This document shows positions 1 to 7,226 of a stretch of DNA of 16,619 nt, piece after piece. The DNA comes from CAYZHV01 sp964478055 (GTDB taxonomy: Bacteria > Spirochaetota > Spirochaetia > DSM-27196 > Alkalispirochaetaceae), in NCBI GenBank assembly GCA_964478055.1, contig CAYZHV010000064.1:1-16619 (forward strand), read 5' to 3'. Below the pieces are notes generated by a model that saw nothing but the letters and a program-made list of their open reading frames with translations, was not told the origin of the DNA and did not search any database. How positions within the stretch are numbered: the stretch's first letter is position 1; each line of letters opens with the position of its first letter. A program made the translations under genes and the position numbers.

Positions 1-1
1 C

Positions 2-331
2 CGGGCGTTCAATCCCTGGCCCCTGGCGCGGACGAGCTGGGAGAGCACGCCGCTTATAATCCACGAGTCCGTCCTCCCGGAGGACCGGCTGGACGAGGCG
101 ATACGGCGGGAGTACCAGAACAGATCGGCAGGCGCGGTTCCCGAGGCGGGGCAGGTTCTCGGTGTAGACAAGGTTTTTGGAATTCTGGTACAAACAGGCG
201 TTGGCGCGCTTGGAATAACCCGATTGCAGGCCCCGGCCCGCAAGCCCATGACATGGGACGCTTTTCTCAACGGCAATCCGGAATTGGTGTCGGCGTTACT
301 CGGCGCGTCAAAGGAGTCCGAGACGAAATGA
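2..331 (+). CDS. fmt: Methionyl-tRNA formyltransferase, C-terminal part (5' end outside window)
   Basis: The frame is open from position 2 and ends at TGA 329-331, giving about 109 C-terminal residues. It begins with RAFNPWPLARTSW, matching the conserved R-A-x-N-P-W-P block of Fmt. Later it reads GVDKVFGILVQTG, then LQAPARKPM and FLNG, the usual layout of the C-terminal OB-like domain that binds initiator tRNA. The enzyme transfers a formyl group from 10-formyltetrahydrofolate to Met-tRNA(fMet) in the cytoplasm so that translation can start. The N-terminal catalytic Rossmann domain lies upstream of the window. The stop codon overlaps the ATG of the PASTA gene in an ATGA, so the two are probably co-transcribed and translationally coupled. 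Identification is firm from the two conserved blocks; only the missing N-terminus limits it. Confidence 0.93.
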   Translation, partial: RAFNPWPLARTSWESTPLIIHESVLPEDRLDEAIRREYQNRSAGAVPEAGQVLGVDKVFGILVQTGVGALGITRLQAPARKPMTWDAFLNGNPELVSALLGASKESETK

Positions 332-1383
332 AGCTATTCTGGAGCCGCCTGAAGGATCTGGGTCCAAAACCCGACGAGCATCCTGAGCACCGCTATTTCA
401 AGATCACAGTCATCGCTCTCATTGGCGTGGTGGCCCTTACGTTCATCGCCGGGCTCGCTACTTTTCTCCTCTCTCTGCGGGGAGCGGAAGAAACTATGGT
501 TCCCGACGTAGAGCGGGTCGAGCTTGTAGACGCCCTTCTGGCCCTGCAGGAACGAAACCTCTATCCCCAGGTGCAGCTCCGATATTTCTCGGACCCTACC
601 CTCAAGGGTAAGGTCGTTCAGCAGGAGCCGGCGCCGGGAACCTCGGTCCGGGCGGGCAAGCGTATTAGCATCGTTGTGAGCCAGGGCGCGGTGGTCGACA
701 CCGTGGGAGAGTACGTCGGAAGAAATCTCGATGACGTCAGGAGCGAGCTGAGAACGCTCTTCTCCTCTTTTGACGCGCTCCTCACCATCGATGACGTAAG
801 CTATGTATTCGATGAGGCGGATCCGGGAACGATTCTGGAACAGGATCCCCCGGCGGGGACGGAGCTTACCGGTCCCACGGAACTGGATTTTGTGGTGAGT
901 CGGGGACCTGATGTTCGTCGACAGGAGCTGCCGGCCTATGTAGGCTTGAGCTGGCGAGAGGCCGTTCCCGTGCTTGCGAGGTCGGATACGCCTTTCACCT
1001 TTACCGTTACCGAAGACCCCGATGCCCTTGCGGACGCAGGCTCCGGCGTCATTGTCGATCAGTCACCGGAGCCCGGAACCGAGATATCCGCCTCTACAAA
1101 CGTTCAACTCACCATGACCCCCGGCGAACCGGAAGGGGAGGAGAACGTTTTTGGCATCTTTGACCGTGTTCTTCCGAACTACGCCGTAGCCGTGGACCTC
1201 TCCCTGCTAGCGGTCCGCCCGGACGGTGAAGAAGTGACGCTCCTGAGCATGGTCCACCCCGGCGGAAGAATCGCCGTACCCTATGACGAGCCTGTGGGCA
1301 CTACCTTGGTTCTCTACCGTTTCGATACCGAGGTTGTTCGCACGGTCGTCAGGACACCCAACGAAGAAGAAGACGACGAGTAG
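328..1383 (+). CDS. Membrane-anchored protein with three PASTA domains, no kinase
   Basis: A 351-residue protein. I chose ATG 328 because it overlaps the fmt stop (ATGA), has AGGAG at 312-316, and gives a sensible short cytoplasmic N-terminus; an in-frame ATG at 253 lies inside fmt. A basic N-terminus (MKLFWSRLKD) leads to one transmembrane helix at about residues 26-50. Three PASTA-like repeats follow, at about 55-122, 123-196 and 197-268. Each ends in the typical pattern of a QxPxPG-type turn (QEPAPG, QDPPAG, QSPEPG) followed by a beta strand and VVSxG or similar. A final domain of about 70 residues has an acidic tail (EEEDDE). PASTA modules are known from Ser/Thr kinases and penicillin-binding proteins, where they bind peptidoglycan fragments; no kinase or transpeptidase domain is present here. 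I infer a periplasmic wall-sensing or scaffolding role. It lies between fmt and ileS in an apparent operon. Confidence 0.85.
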   Translation: MKLFWSRLKDLGPKPDEHPEHRYFKITVIALIGVVALTFIAGLATFLLSLRGAEETMVPDVERVELVDALLALQERNLYPQVQLRYFSDPTLKGKVVQQEPAPGTSVRAGKRISIVVSQGAVVDTVGEYVGRNLDDVRSELRTLFSSFDALLTIDDVSYVFDEADPGTILEQDPPAGTELTGPTELDFVVSRGPDVRRQELPAYVGLSWREAVPVLARSDTPFTFTVTEDPDALADAGSGVIVDQSPEPGTEISASTNVQLTMTPGEPEGEENVFGIFDRVLPNYAVAVDLSLLAVRPDGEEVTLLSMVHPGGRIAVPYDEPVGTTLVLYRFDTEVVRTVVRTPNEEEDDE

Positions 1384-1396
1384 AACTCGCATCGTA

Positions 1397-1409
1397 GGAG
1401 GTTGTTTTG
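1397..1409 (+). promoter_or_regulatory. Strong ribosome binding site deciding a TTG start for ileS
   Basis: GGAGG at 1397-1401 is five bases before TTG 1407-1409. No ATG or GTG offers a better start nearby, and the protein begins correctly from this TTG (MYSPVDPKVNFP), as IleRS proteins do. A strong Shine-Dalgarno paired with a weak initiation codon may tune the level of this enzyme. Confidence 0.75.
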
Positions 1410-4400
1410 TATTCCCCTGTTGACCCGAAGGTTAACTTTCCCTCAATGGAGGAAGGTGTTCTCAAGTTCTGGGAAGATAACCGGGTATTCGAGCGCTCCG
1501 TAGAACAGCGCAAAGGTCAGGAGAGCTTTGTTTTCTATGACGGCCCTCCCTTTGCCACAGGTCTGCCCCACTTTGGTCACTTCGTGCCCGGCACGATCAA
1601 GGATATTATTCCGCGCTTTCAGACGATGAAGGGCAAGTACGTCGAGCGCCGCTTCGGCTGGGACTGCCACGGTCTTCCGGTGGAGTATGAGATGGAGAAG
1701 GAGCTCGGGATCTCCGGAAAGAGTGAGATCGAAGCATACGGCGTGGCCAAGTTCAACGAGGCGTGCCGCTCCATCGTTCTGCGGTTCACCGACGAGTGGC
1801 GCCGCATCGTGACCCGCCTCGGTCGCTGGGTGGACTTTGACAACGACTACAAGACCATGGATCCGGACTACATGGAGTCGATCTGGTGGGTCTTCAAGCG
1901 CCTCTACGAGAAAGGGCTCGTCTATGAGGGGCACTACATTCTCCCTTACAGCCCCGCCCTTGCCACGCCCCTGTCCAACTTCGAGGTAAATCTCGGCGGT
2001 TACAAAGAGGTCCACGATCCTGCTATCACGGTGAAATTCACTCTCAAGGATCAGCCGAAGACCCATATTCTCGCCTGGACGACCACTCCCTGGACGCTCC
2101 CGAGTAACCTCGGCCTCGCCGTGGGCCCGGAGATCGACTATGTGAAGGTTAGAGATGGGGAAGAGCAGTTTATCCTCGCAAAAAGCCGCCTCGGCGCGTA
2201 TTACAAGTCCGAGGAAGAGTATGAGATTGTGGAGCACCTGACCGGTGCGGACCTCGAGGGGCTCCAGTATGAGCCGCTCTTTCCCTATTTCAAGGATCTC
2301 AGCAGTCAGGGCGCCTTCCGGGCGCACCTGGCGGACTACGTCACCACCGAGGATGGTACCGGAATCGTTCACATCGCTCCGGGCTTTGGTGAGGAGGACC
2401 ACGAGGTCCTCAAGGACTCCGGCCTTCCGGTGCTCGTACCGATCGACCCCGAAGCCAGATTTACCAGCGAGGTCTGGGACTACGAGGGGCTTTACGTCAA
2501 AGACGCGGACAAGGAGATTATCAAGGATCTCAAAGGTTCCGGGGCTCTGGTAAAGCGGGAGAACTATCTCCACCCGTATCCGCACTGCTACCGAACCAAG
2601 AAGCCTCTCATCTATCGAGCGATCTCCTCCTGGTTTGTGGACATCGAGAAGGTGAAGCAGGCGATGCTCGACGCGAACAACCAGGTCAACTGGGTACCCA
2701 ACCATCTGCAGCAGGGCCGATTCGGCAAGTGGCTCGAGGGAGCCCGGGACTGGGCGATCAGCCGCAACCGGTTCTGGGGAAACCCGATTCCTGTCTGGAA
2801 GTGTGACGGAAGCGACCACATCGAGGTTATCGGCTCCCGGGAAGAGCTCGAGGAGAAGAGCGGCAAGCGGGTAGAGGACCTTCACAAGCACTACGTGGAT
2901 GAGATCACCTGGCCCTCCCCGGACGGAAAGGGGACCATGCGCCGGGTGCCGGAGGTTCTCGACTGCTGGTTCGAGTCCGGGGCGATGCCCTACGCCCAGA
3001 ACCACTATCCCATGGAGAACAAGAAGGAGTTCGAGGCGAACTTTCCCGCTGACTTCATCTGCGAAGGCCTCGATCAGACTCGCGGGTGGTTTTACACCCT
3101 GACCGTCCTGGCTGCGGCACTCTTCGAGAAGCCCGCCTTTGAGAACGTCGTGGTAAATGGTCTCGTTCTTGCCAATGACGGCAAGAAGATGAGCAAGAGC
3201 GAGCGTAACTACACGGATCCCGAGGACGTGATTAACGAGTTCGGCGCCGACGCCCTGCGCCTCTTTCTCATGAACTCCACGGTGGTCAAGGCCGAGGATC
3301 TCAAGTACTCCGACGACGGGGTCCGGGAGGTGCTCAAGACCGTCCTCATCCCCCTCTGGAACGCTTACAGCTTTTTTGTTACCTACGCGAACATCGACGG
3401 AGTGGAGCCGAAGGGAGCGCCGGAGAACCCGGACAACCCTCTGGATCGTTGGATCCTCTCGGAGACCGAGCGACTGGTGGCGGAAGTCACCGAACAGCTC
3501 GAGGCGTATGACCTGCAGAGGGCGATCGATCCGATCGTCAATTTCATCGACCTGCTCAACAACTGGTACATCCGTCGCTCCCGGCGACGATTCTGGAAAA
3601 GCGAGAACGACGCCGACAAGAACCAGGCGTATGAGACCCTCTACGCCGTACTTCTCAAGCTCACCATGGTTGCCGCGCCGATTATGCCCTTCGTAACCGA
3701 GGAGATCTATCGCAACCTCCGCGACGAGGGTGCTCCGGAGTCCGTGCATCTGGTGGATTATCCGCTTAGCCGGGAGAGCCTGCGGGATTACGAGCTCGAG
3801 CAGAAGATGGCGACGACCCGCAAGGCCGTCAGCATGGGCCGGGCAATTCGGAGCCTCCATAACCTGAAGATTCGTCAGCCCTTGCAGGCGATTCACCTGG
3901 TTACCCGGGACGAGCAGGAACGGCGCATCCTCCGAGAGATGGAGGATATGATCCGAGAAGAGCTCAACGTCAAAGAGGTGATTTTCCGGGAGAATGAAGA
4001 GGAGCTCGTGGAGTATCAGGCGAAGCCGAACTACCGTGTCCTCGGAAAGCGTCTCGGCAAGGATATGAAGGTCGCCAAGGAGCGCATCGAATCCCTTTCT
4101 GCTCGAGAGATCCAGAGTCTCATGGAGGGAGGCACCCTCAACCTCGACTTGGACGGCCGGGCAGTGGATATCACCAGCGAGAGCATCGAGATCCAGCGCA
4201 TGGAGAAGCATAACCTCAAGGTGCTCAACGAGGGATCTTTGACCGTCGCCCTGGACCCGGAGATCACCGAAGAGCTCCGCAAGGAGGGCGTGATCCGTGA
4301 CCTTATTCGCCTGGTCCAGAACCTGCGAAAGGAGAGGGGCCTCGAGGTCTCTGACCGTATCGCCCTTTACGTGGATGCGGGGCCTGAGGTTAACGGCGCG

Positions 4401-4532
4401 GTGGAGATGTTCGAAGATTACCTGGCGAACGAGACCCTGGCGGAGAAGGTATATCGAAAGAGCGCCGACGGAGCTGAAAGCTATGAAATCGCTGGAGAAA
4501 ACGTCCGAGTCGCTGTCGAACGCGTTGGCTAA
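1407..4532 (+). CDS. ileS: Isoleucyl-tRNA synthetase, eukaryote-like (type 2) form
   Basis: A full-length class I synthetase of 1041 residues that charges tRNA(Ile) in the cytoplasm. Visible landmarks are the ATP-binding HIGH-type motif as HFGH at residues 55-58 (within GPPFATGLPHFGH), the WDCHGLPVE block, the threonine-rich editing-site segment WTTTPWTLPSN starting at W224 in the CP1 domain, the GLDQTRGWFYTL block, and KMSKS at 594-598. The anticodon-binding helical region includes NNWYIRRSRRRFW. The HFGH motif, the HGLPVE segment and the length fit the type 2 IleRS shared by eukaryotes and some bacteria, which in other organisms is associated with low mupirocin sensitivity; that property is inferred here. 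The start is TTG 1407 behind GGAGG. Only 23 bases separate it from the PASTA gene, and its stop is seven bases before the lipoprotein start, so it is internal to an operon. Confidence 0.97.
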   Translation: MYSPVDPKVNFPSMEEGVLKFWEDNRVFERSVEQRKGQESFVFYDGPPFATGLPHFGHFVPGTIKDIIPRFQTMKGKYVERRFGWDCHGLPVEYEMEKELGISGKSEIEAYGVAKFNEACRSIVLRFTDEWRRIVTRLGRWVDFDNDYKTMDPDYMESIWWVFKRLYEKGLVYEGHYILPYSPALATPLSNFEVNLGGYKEVHDPAITVKFTLKDQPKTHILAWTTTPWTLPSNLGLAVGPEIDYVKVRDGEEQFILAKSRLGAYYKSEEEYEIVEHLTGADLEGLQYEPLFPYFKDLSSQGAFRAHLADYVTTEDGTGIVHIAPGFGEEDHEVLKDSGLPVLVPIDPEARFTSEVWDYEGLYVKDADKEIIKDLKGSGALVKRENYLHPYPHCYRTKKPLIYRAISSWFVDIEKVKQAMLDANNQVNWVPNHLQQGRFGKWLEGARDWAISRNRFWGNPIPVWKCDGSDHIEVIGSREELEEKSGKRVEDLHKHYVDEITWPSPDGKGTMRRVPEVLDCWFESGAMPYAQNHYPMENKKEFEANFPADFICEGLDQTRGWFYTLTVLAAALFEKPAFENVVVNGLVLANDGKKMSKSERNYTDPEDVINEFGADALRLFLMNSTVVKAEDLKYSDDGVREVLKTVLIPLWNAYSFFVTYANIDGVEPKGAPENPDNPLDRWILSETERLVAEVTEQLEAYDLQRAIDPIVNFIDLLNNWYIRRSRRRFWKSENDADKNQAYETLYAVLLKLTMVAAPIMPFVTEEIYRNLRDEGAPESVHLVDYPLSRESLRDYELEQKMATTRKAVSMGRAIRSLHNLKIRQPLQAIHLVTRDEQERRILREMEDMIREELNVKEVIFRENEEELVEYQAKPNYRVLGKRLGKDMKVAKERIESLSAREIQSLMEGGTLNLDLDGRAVDITSESIEIQRMEKHNLKVLNEGSLTVALDPEITEELRKEGVIRDLIRLVQNLRKERGLEVSDRIALYVDAGPEVNGAVEMFEDYLANETLAEKVYRKSADGAESYEIAGENVRVAVERVG

Positions 4533-4539
4533 GACGAGT

Positions 4540-5430
4540 ATGCGCGCTTTGGTGGTGCCTTCCGCGGGCTTCACGCGCTCGAAGCTAGTGGTGGCGTTGC
4601 TGCTAATATTGCTCGGGGGCTGCGCCACCGTTCCGGAGTACGAGCCCCGGGACCTTCTTTCTCAACTTCCGGCGACTCATAACGGCTACGTTTCCGTCGC
4701 ACCCTCTCAGGAGCCCTTCTTCTCGGAGACCCTCCTCCGGGCCTTCGGATTCGAGGAGGGTGAGGCCGAACGGATTGCCGACCGAACCGAGCGCGCCTTT
4801 CTCGGCCTCGGACCGGAACAGGAGTTCAGTCTCGTCGCCCTCGGGCGGTATCCCGACCGAGCCGTCGCCCGGAACCTGCGGCGGCAGGGTTGGGAGGAGC
4901 GCGAGGAGCCCTTTGGGGGAGTGAGCTGGGTCAATCCGACGGCCTCCTATCAAATTGTCCGGCTCCAGTCTGACGTATACCTCATTACCACCGCCGAGGA
5001 GTGGGAAAGCGGTCCAGCTTTTCGCCTCGCTGAGGGAGAGCAGCGCCGTTTTGTCTCTGCCTCCATGGGCTTCTACGCCCCGGAGCCAGGAAGGAGCATG
5101 CTTGCCGGACTCGTTGGAAGGGGTGAGCTACCCATTCAGGACGTCTACGTCGAATTTCTGCCACCCGGGGAGGATGAGCTCAGGGAAGTGGTTGCAAGGG
5201 TGACCACCCGGAGCGAGCAAGACGCTCGCACACTTCTTGTCATAACCCGGCTCCTGGTGGTAGGCACCCTGAGCGCCGGGGGTATCGCCTTTGACGAGAT
5301 TCCCGAATCTCTCACCGTGGAGCGGGAGGGAAGCGTCATTCTCCTTGACGGTCTCCTGCTCCGGGAGGGACAGATCGCTCGGCTTTTTCTCGAACGGGTT
5401 CCTACCTCCAGAGGAGAGGTGCTCCCGTGA
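4540..5430 (+). CDS. Predicted lipoprotein of unknown function, downstream of ileS
   Basis: A 296-residue protein starting at ATG 4540, seven bases after the ileS stop. The open frame extends further upstream inside ileS, but this start gives a proper lipoprotein signal: basic residues up to K15, a hydrophobic core LVVALLLILL, and lipobox LGGC with the lipidated cysteine at residue 28. An upstream in-frame TTG at 4525 is possible; neither start has a strong Shine-Dalgarno, so translation may be coupled to ileS. The mature part is acidic and mixed alpha/beta in character, with no catalytic motif that I recognise. Its TGA overlaps the hisH GTG. From memory, the Treponema pallidum lipoprotein TP0453 is of similar size and lies next to an ileS gene; position and length make it a candidate relative, but I cannot show sequence homology here. 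It probably sits at the inner or outer membrane facing the periplasm. Confidence 0.75.
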   Translation: MRALVVPSAGFTRSKLVVALLLILLGGCATVPEYEPRDLLSQLPATHNGYVSVAPSQEPFFSETLLRAFGFEEGEAERIADRTERAFLGLGPEQEFSLVALGRYPDRAVARNLRRQGWEEREEPFGGVSWVNPTASYQIVRLQSDVYLITTAEEWESGPAFRLAEGEQRRFVSASMGFYAPEPGRSMLAGLVGRGELPIQDVYVEFLPPGEDELREVVARVTTRSEQDARTLLVITRLLVVGTLSAGGIAFDEIPESLTVEREGSVILLDGLLLREGQIARLFLERVPTSRGEVLP

Positions 5431-6032
5431 TCGGTGTAGTTGATTACGAGGCGGGAAATCTGCGCAGTGTCGAGACCGCCCTCACTCGCCTCGGGGCCTC
5501 TTTTCGGATCATCGACTCCGGAGAGGAGCTATCGGAGCTCGATCGCCTCATTATCCCCGGAGTTGGAGACGCCAACTACTGCATGGGTGTGCTCCGCAGC
5601 CGGGGCCTGGAAGAAGGTATAGCTGAGTTCTTTCGTTCCGGGAAACCGATGCTCGGCATCTGTCTGGGGTCCCAGGTTGTCCTCGAGAGCTCCGAGGAGC
5701 GAGAGGCAACCTGTCTCGGGCTCATCCCGGGCCGGGCGGTGCGCTTTCCTCCTGATTTAGGGGAGAAGGTGCCCCACATGGGTTGGAATGAGGTGACTCC
5801 TACCGGCAAACACTGGCTCTTCGCGGGCATTCCCGAGGGTACGGCGTTCTACTTCGTTCACTCCTACTATCCCCGGCCGGAGTCTGAAGAAGCGGTGATA
5901 GCCACCTCTGAGTACGGCATTAGCTTTCCCGCGGCGATCGAGCGGGAGAACTTGGTGGCCACGCAGTTTCACCCGGAGAAATCGGGAGAGTTTGGTCTCC
6001 GGATGCTTTCGAACTTCCTGAATCGGGGGTGA
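5427..6032 (+). CDS. hisH: Imidazole glycerol phosphate synthase, glutaminase subunit
   Basis: A 201-residue class I glutamine amidotransferase. It hydrolyses glutamine and channels ammonia to HisF for the fifth step of histidine synthesis, which makes imidazole glycerol phosphate and AICAR. The N-terminus (VDYEAGNLRSV) and PGVGDA around residue 44 are typical of HisH. The nucleophile is C79 in GICLGSQ, and the His/Glu of the catalytic triad are H182 and E184 in FHPEKS. The nucleophile segment reads GICLGSQ where many HisH have GICLGMQ, a conservative variation near the oxyanion region. The start is GTG 5427 with GAGGAG at 5411-5416; it overlaps the lipoprotein stop as GTGA. Its TGA ends four bases before hisF, as expected for two subunits of one heterodimer made in equal amounts. 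No other histidine biosynthesis gene is in the window. Confidence 0.96.
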   Translation: MIGVVDYEAGNLRSVETALTRLGASFRIIDSGEELSELDRLIIPGVGDANYCMGVLRSRGLEEGIAEFFRSGKPMLGICLGSQVVLESSEEREATCLGLIPGRAVRFPPDLGEKVPHMGWNEVTPTGKHWLFAGIPEGTAFYFVHSYYPRPESEEAVIATSEYGISFPAAIERENLVATQFHPEKSGEFGLRMLSNFLNRG

Positions 6033-6036
6033 CGGC

Positions 6037-6810
6037 ATGCTTCAGAAACGGATAATCGTCTGTCTCGATGTGCGGGATGGAAAGACCACCAAGGGCATAA
6101 AGTTCAAGGGTAACGTCGACATTGGAGACCCCGTAGAGATGGCTCGGGAGTACTACGATCAGGGCGTAGACGAGCTCGTCTTCTACGACATAACCGCCTC
6201 CCACGAGAAGCGGGGGGTAATGATCGACGTGGTCCGTCGGGTAGCGGAGCAGATCTTTATCCCTTTCTGTGTCGGCGGCGGCCTCGGTTCGGTGGAGGAC
6301 ATTCGGGAAGTGCTCCTCGCCGGCGCTGAGAAGGTGAGCTTGAACTCTCAGGCTGTACGAAAGCCCGGGATAATCGAGGAGGGAGCGGCCCGATTCGGGC
6401 GGCAGTGCATCGTCCTCGGTATGGACGCCGCCCGGGACGAGGAGATGCCGTCGGGCTACCGGGTTGTGATAAACGGCGGTCGGGTCCCGACGGAGCTCGA
6501 CGCTCTGAGCTGGGCGAAAGAAGCGGAGCGGATCGGCGCCGGGGAGATCGTCCTGAACAGTATTGATGCGGACGGGACGAAGGAAGGCTACGAGCTCAAC
6601 CTCACCCGAATGATATCGGAGGCGGTTTCGATTCCAGTGGTTGCCTCCGGGGGCGCCGGGGAACCGTCGCATTTGAAGGCTGTCCTCGGTGAAGGCAAAG
6701 CTGACGCGGCGCTTATAGCCTCCATGGTGCATTACGGCGATTACTCGCTTCCGGAGATCAAGCAGTACCTTTCTGATCACGGGATCCCGGTACGCACTCA
6801 CTTCAAATAG
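6037..6810 (+). CDS. hisF: Imidazole glycerol phosphate synthase, cyclase subunit
   Basis: A 257-residue (beta/alpha)8-barrel partner of HisH that condenses PRFAR with ammonia and cyclises it to imidazole glycerol phosphate and AICAR. The two catalytic aspartates are present: D11 in CLDV and D130 in GMDA, which match D11 and D130 of the Thermotoga maritima enzyme. Phosphate-binding glycine segments are visible as VGGG (residues 79-82) and ASGGAG. Residue 174 is Asn in LNSIDADGTK where T. maritima HisF has T171; I believe this NSID form also occurs in some other bacterial HisF lineages. The start is ATG 6037 with GGGGGTGA just upstream, partly inside the hisH stop region. It appears to be the last gene of the leftward operon: a new promoter follows at 6812, though no clear intrinsic terminator is visible after the TAG. 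Confidence 0.96.
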   Translation: MLQKRIIVCLDVRDGKTTKGIKFKGNVDIGDPVEMAREYYDQGVDELVFYDITASHEKRGVMIDVVRRVAEQIFIPFCVGGGLGSVEDIREVLLAGAEKVSLNSQAVRKPGIIEEGAARFGRQCIVLGMDAARDEEMPSGYRVVINGGRVPTELDALSWAKEAERIGAGEIVLNSIDADGTKEGYELNLTRMISEAVSIPVVASGGAGEPSHLKAVLGEGKADAALIASMVHYGDYSLPEIKQYLSDHGIPVRTHFK

Positions 6811-6811
6811 C

Positions 6812-6840
6812 TTGCCAAGCGGGGCTTCACAGGATATATT
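6812..6840 (+). promoter_or_regulatory. Predicted sigma-70 promoter of the fmdB-family gene
   Basis: TTGCCA (6812-6817) is followed after 17 bases by TATATT (6835-6840). Both hexamers differ from consensus at one position and the spacing is optimal. Transcription would start near 6847, leaving a leader of about 36 bases with a good Shine-Dalgarno. It sits two bases after the hisF stop, so the next gene is probably a separate unit. Confidence 0.7.
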
Positions 6841-6853
6841 TCTCTCGAAATAT
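6836..6853. promoter_or_regulatory. Inverted repeat on the -10 and start region of the fmdB promoter
   Basis: ATATTTC (6836-6842) and GAAATAT (6847-6853) form a perfect 7-base inverted repeat around a TCTC spacer. It covers most of the proposed -10 hexamer and the expected transcription start. It could be an operator for an unknown dimeric repressor, or a weak A+U-rich hairpin if transcription starts upstream. It has no T-tract, so I do not read it as a terminator for hisF. Confidence 0.4.
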
Positions 6854-6882
6854 TCAGAAAACCTAGGTCAGGAGGGCGACAC

Positions 6883-7197
6883 GTGCCTACCTATGATTAC
6901 CAGTGCGACAGTTGCGGCCACGTTTTCGAGGCCTTCCAGAGTATGAGCGCCGATCCTCTTAGAGAGTGTCCGGAGTGCAAGGAAGCCGCTCTGCGTCGGC
7001 TCATTAGCGGCGGCAGCGGAATCATCTTCAAGGGAAGCGGCTTCTATGTAACCGACAGCCGTAAATCCGGCAACGGCAGCAGTAGCGGAAGCAAGAGCAG
7101 CGAGAAGAAGAGCGAGAGCAAGAGCGAAGGCAAGAGTAGCAGTGAGAGCAAAAGCTCCTCTGATAGCAAGTCAGGCTCCTCAACCGACGCTGCCTAG
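6883..7197 (+). CDS. FmdB-family zinc-ribbon protein with Ser/Lys-rich tail
   Basis: A 104-residue protein of the FmdB/putative regulatory zinc-ribbon family. The first 60 residues carry the family signature MPTYDYQCDSCGHVFE, with two CxxC pairs (C8/C11 and C29/C32) expected to bind one zinc ion, and end in the typical GSGFYVTD segment. From about residue 62 the protein turns into a low-complexity tail rich in Ser, Lys, Glu and Gly, encoded by AGC-rich DNA. The start is GTG 6883 with GGAGG at 6871-6875, seven bases away. The biochemical role of the family is not settled; the name comes from a gene near a methylotroph amide/formamide cluster. Nothing links it to an amidase here. It seems to be a single-gene transcription unit. 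Confidence 0.88.
   Translation: MPTYDYQCDSCGHVFEAFQSMSADPLRECPECKEAALRRLISGGSGIIFKGSGFYVTDSRKSGNGSSSGSKSSEKKSESKSEGKSSSESKSSSDSKSGSSTDAA
7073..7182 (+). repeat. AGC/AAG-rich low-complexity tract encoding a Ser/Lys/Glu tail
   Basis: The DNA is an irregular run of AGC, AGT, AAG and GAG codons that encodes the C-terminal tail of the FmdB-family protein. The units are not exact tandem copies. Replication slippage could change tail length between strains without breaking the zinc ribbon. Confidence 0.6.
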
Positions 7198-7226
7198 CAC
7201 GCGATAAACCTTACTGCATTGGGCAG

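Noticed and set aside
4297..4539. An N-terminal extension of the lipoprotein frame lying inside ileS.
   Set aside because: It would bury the lipoprotein signal about 100 residues into the protein. The ATG at 4540 gives a normal signal peptide.
1443..4628. A reading frame of more than 1000 codons open on the minus strand opposite ileS.
   Set aside because: It mirrors codon bias in a strongly coded GC-rich gene. Its product shows no domain or motif, and ileS on the plus strand is certain.
6810..6820. A small GCTT/AAGC hairpin after hisF, considered as a terminator.
   Set aside because: The stem is four bases with a three-base loop and no T-run, and it overlaps the proposed fmdB -35 element.
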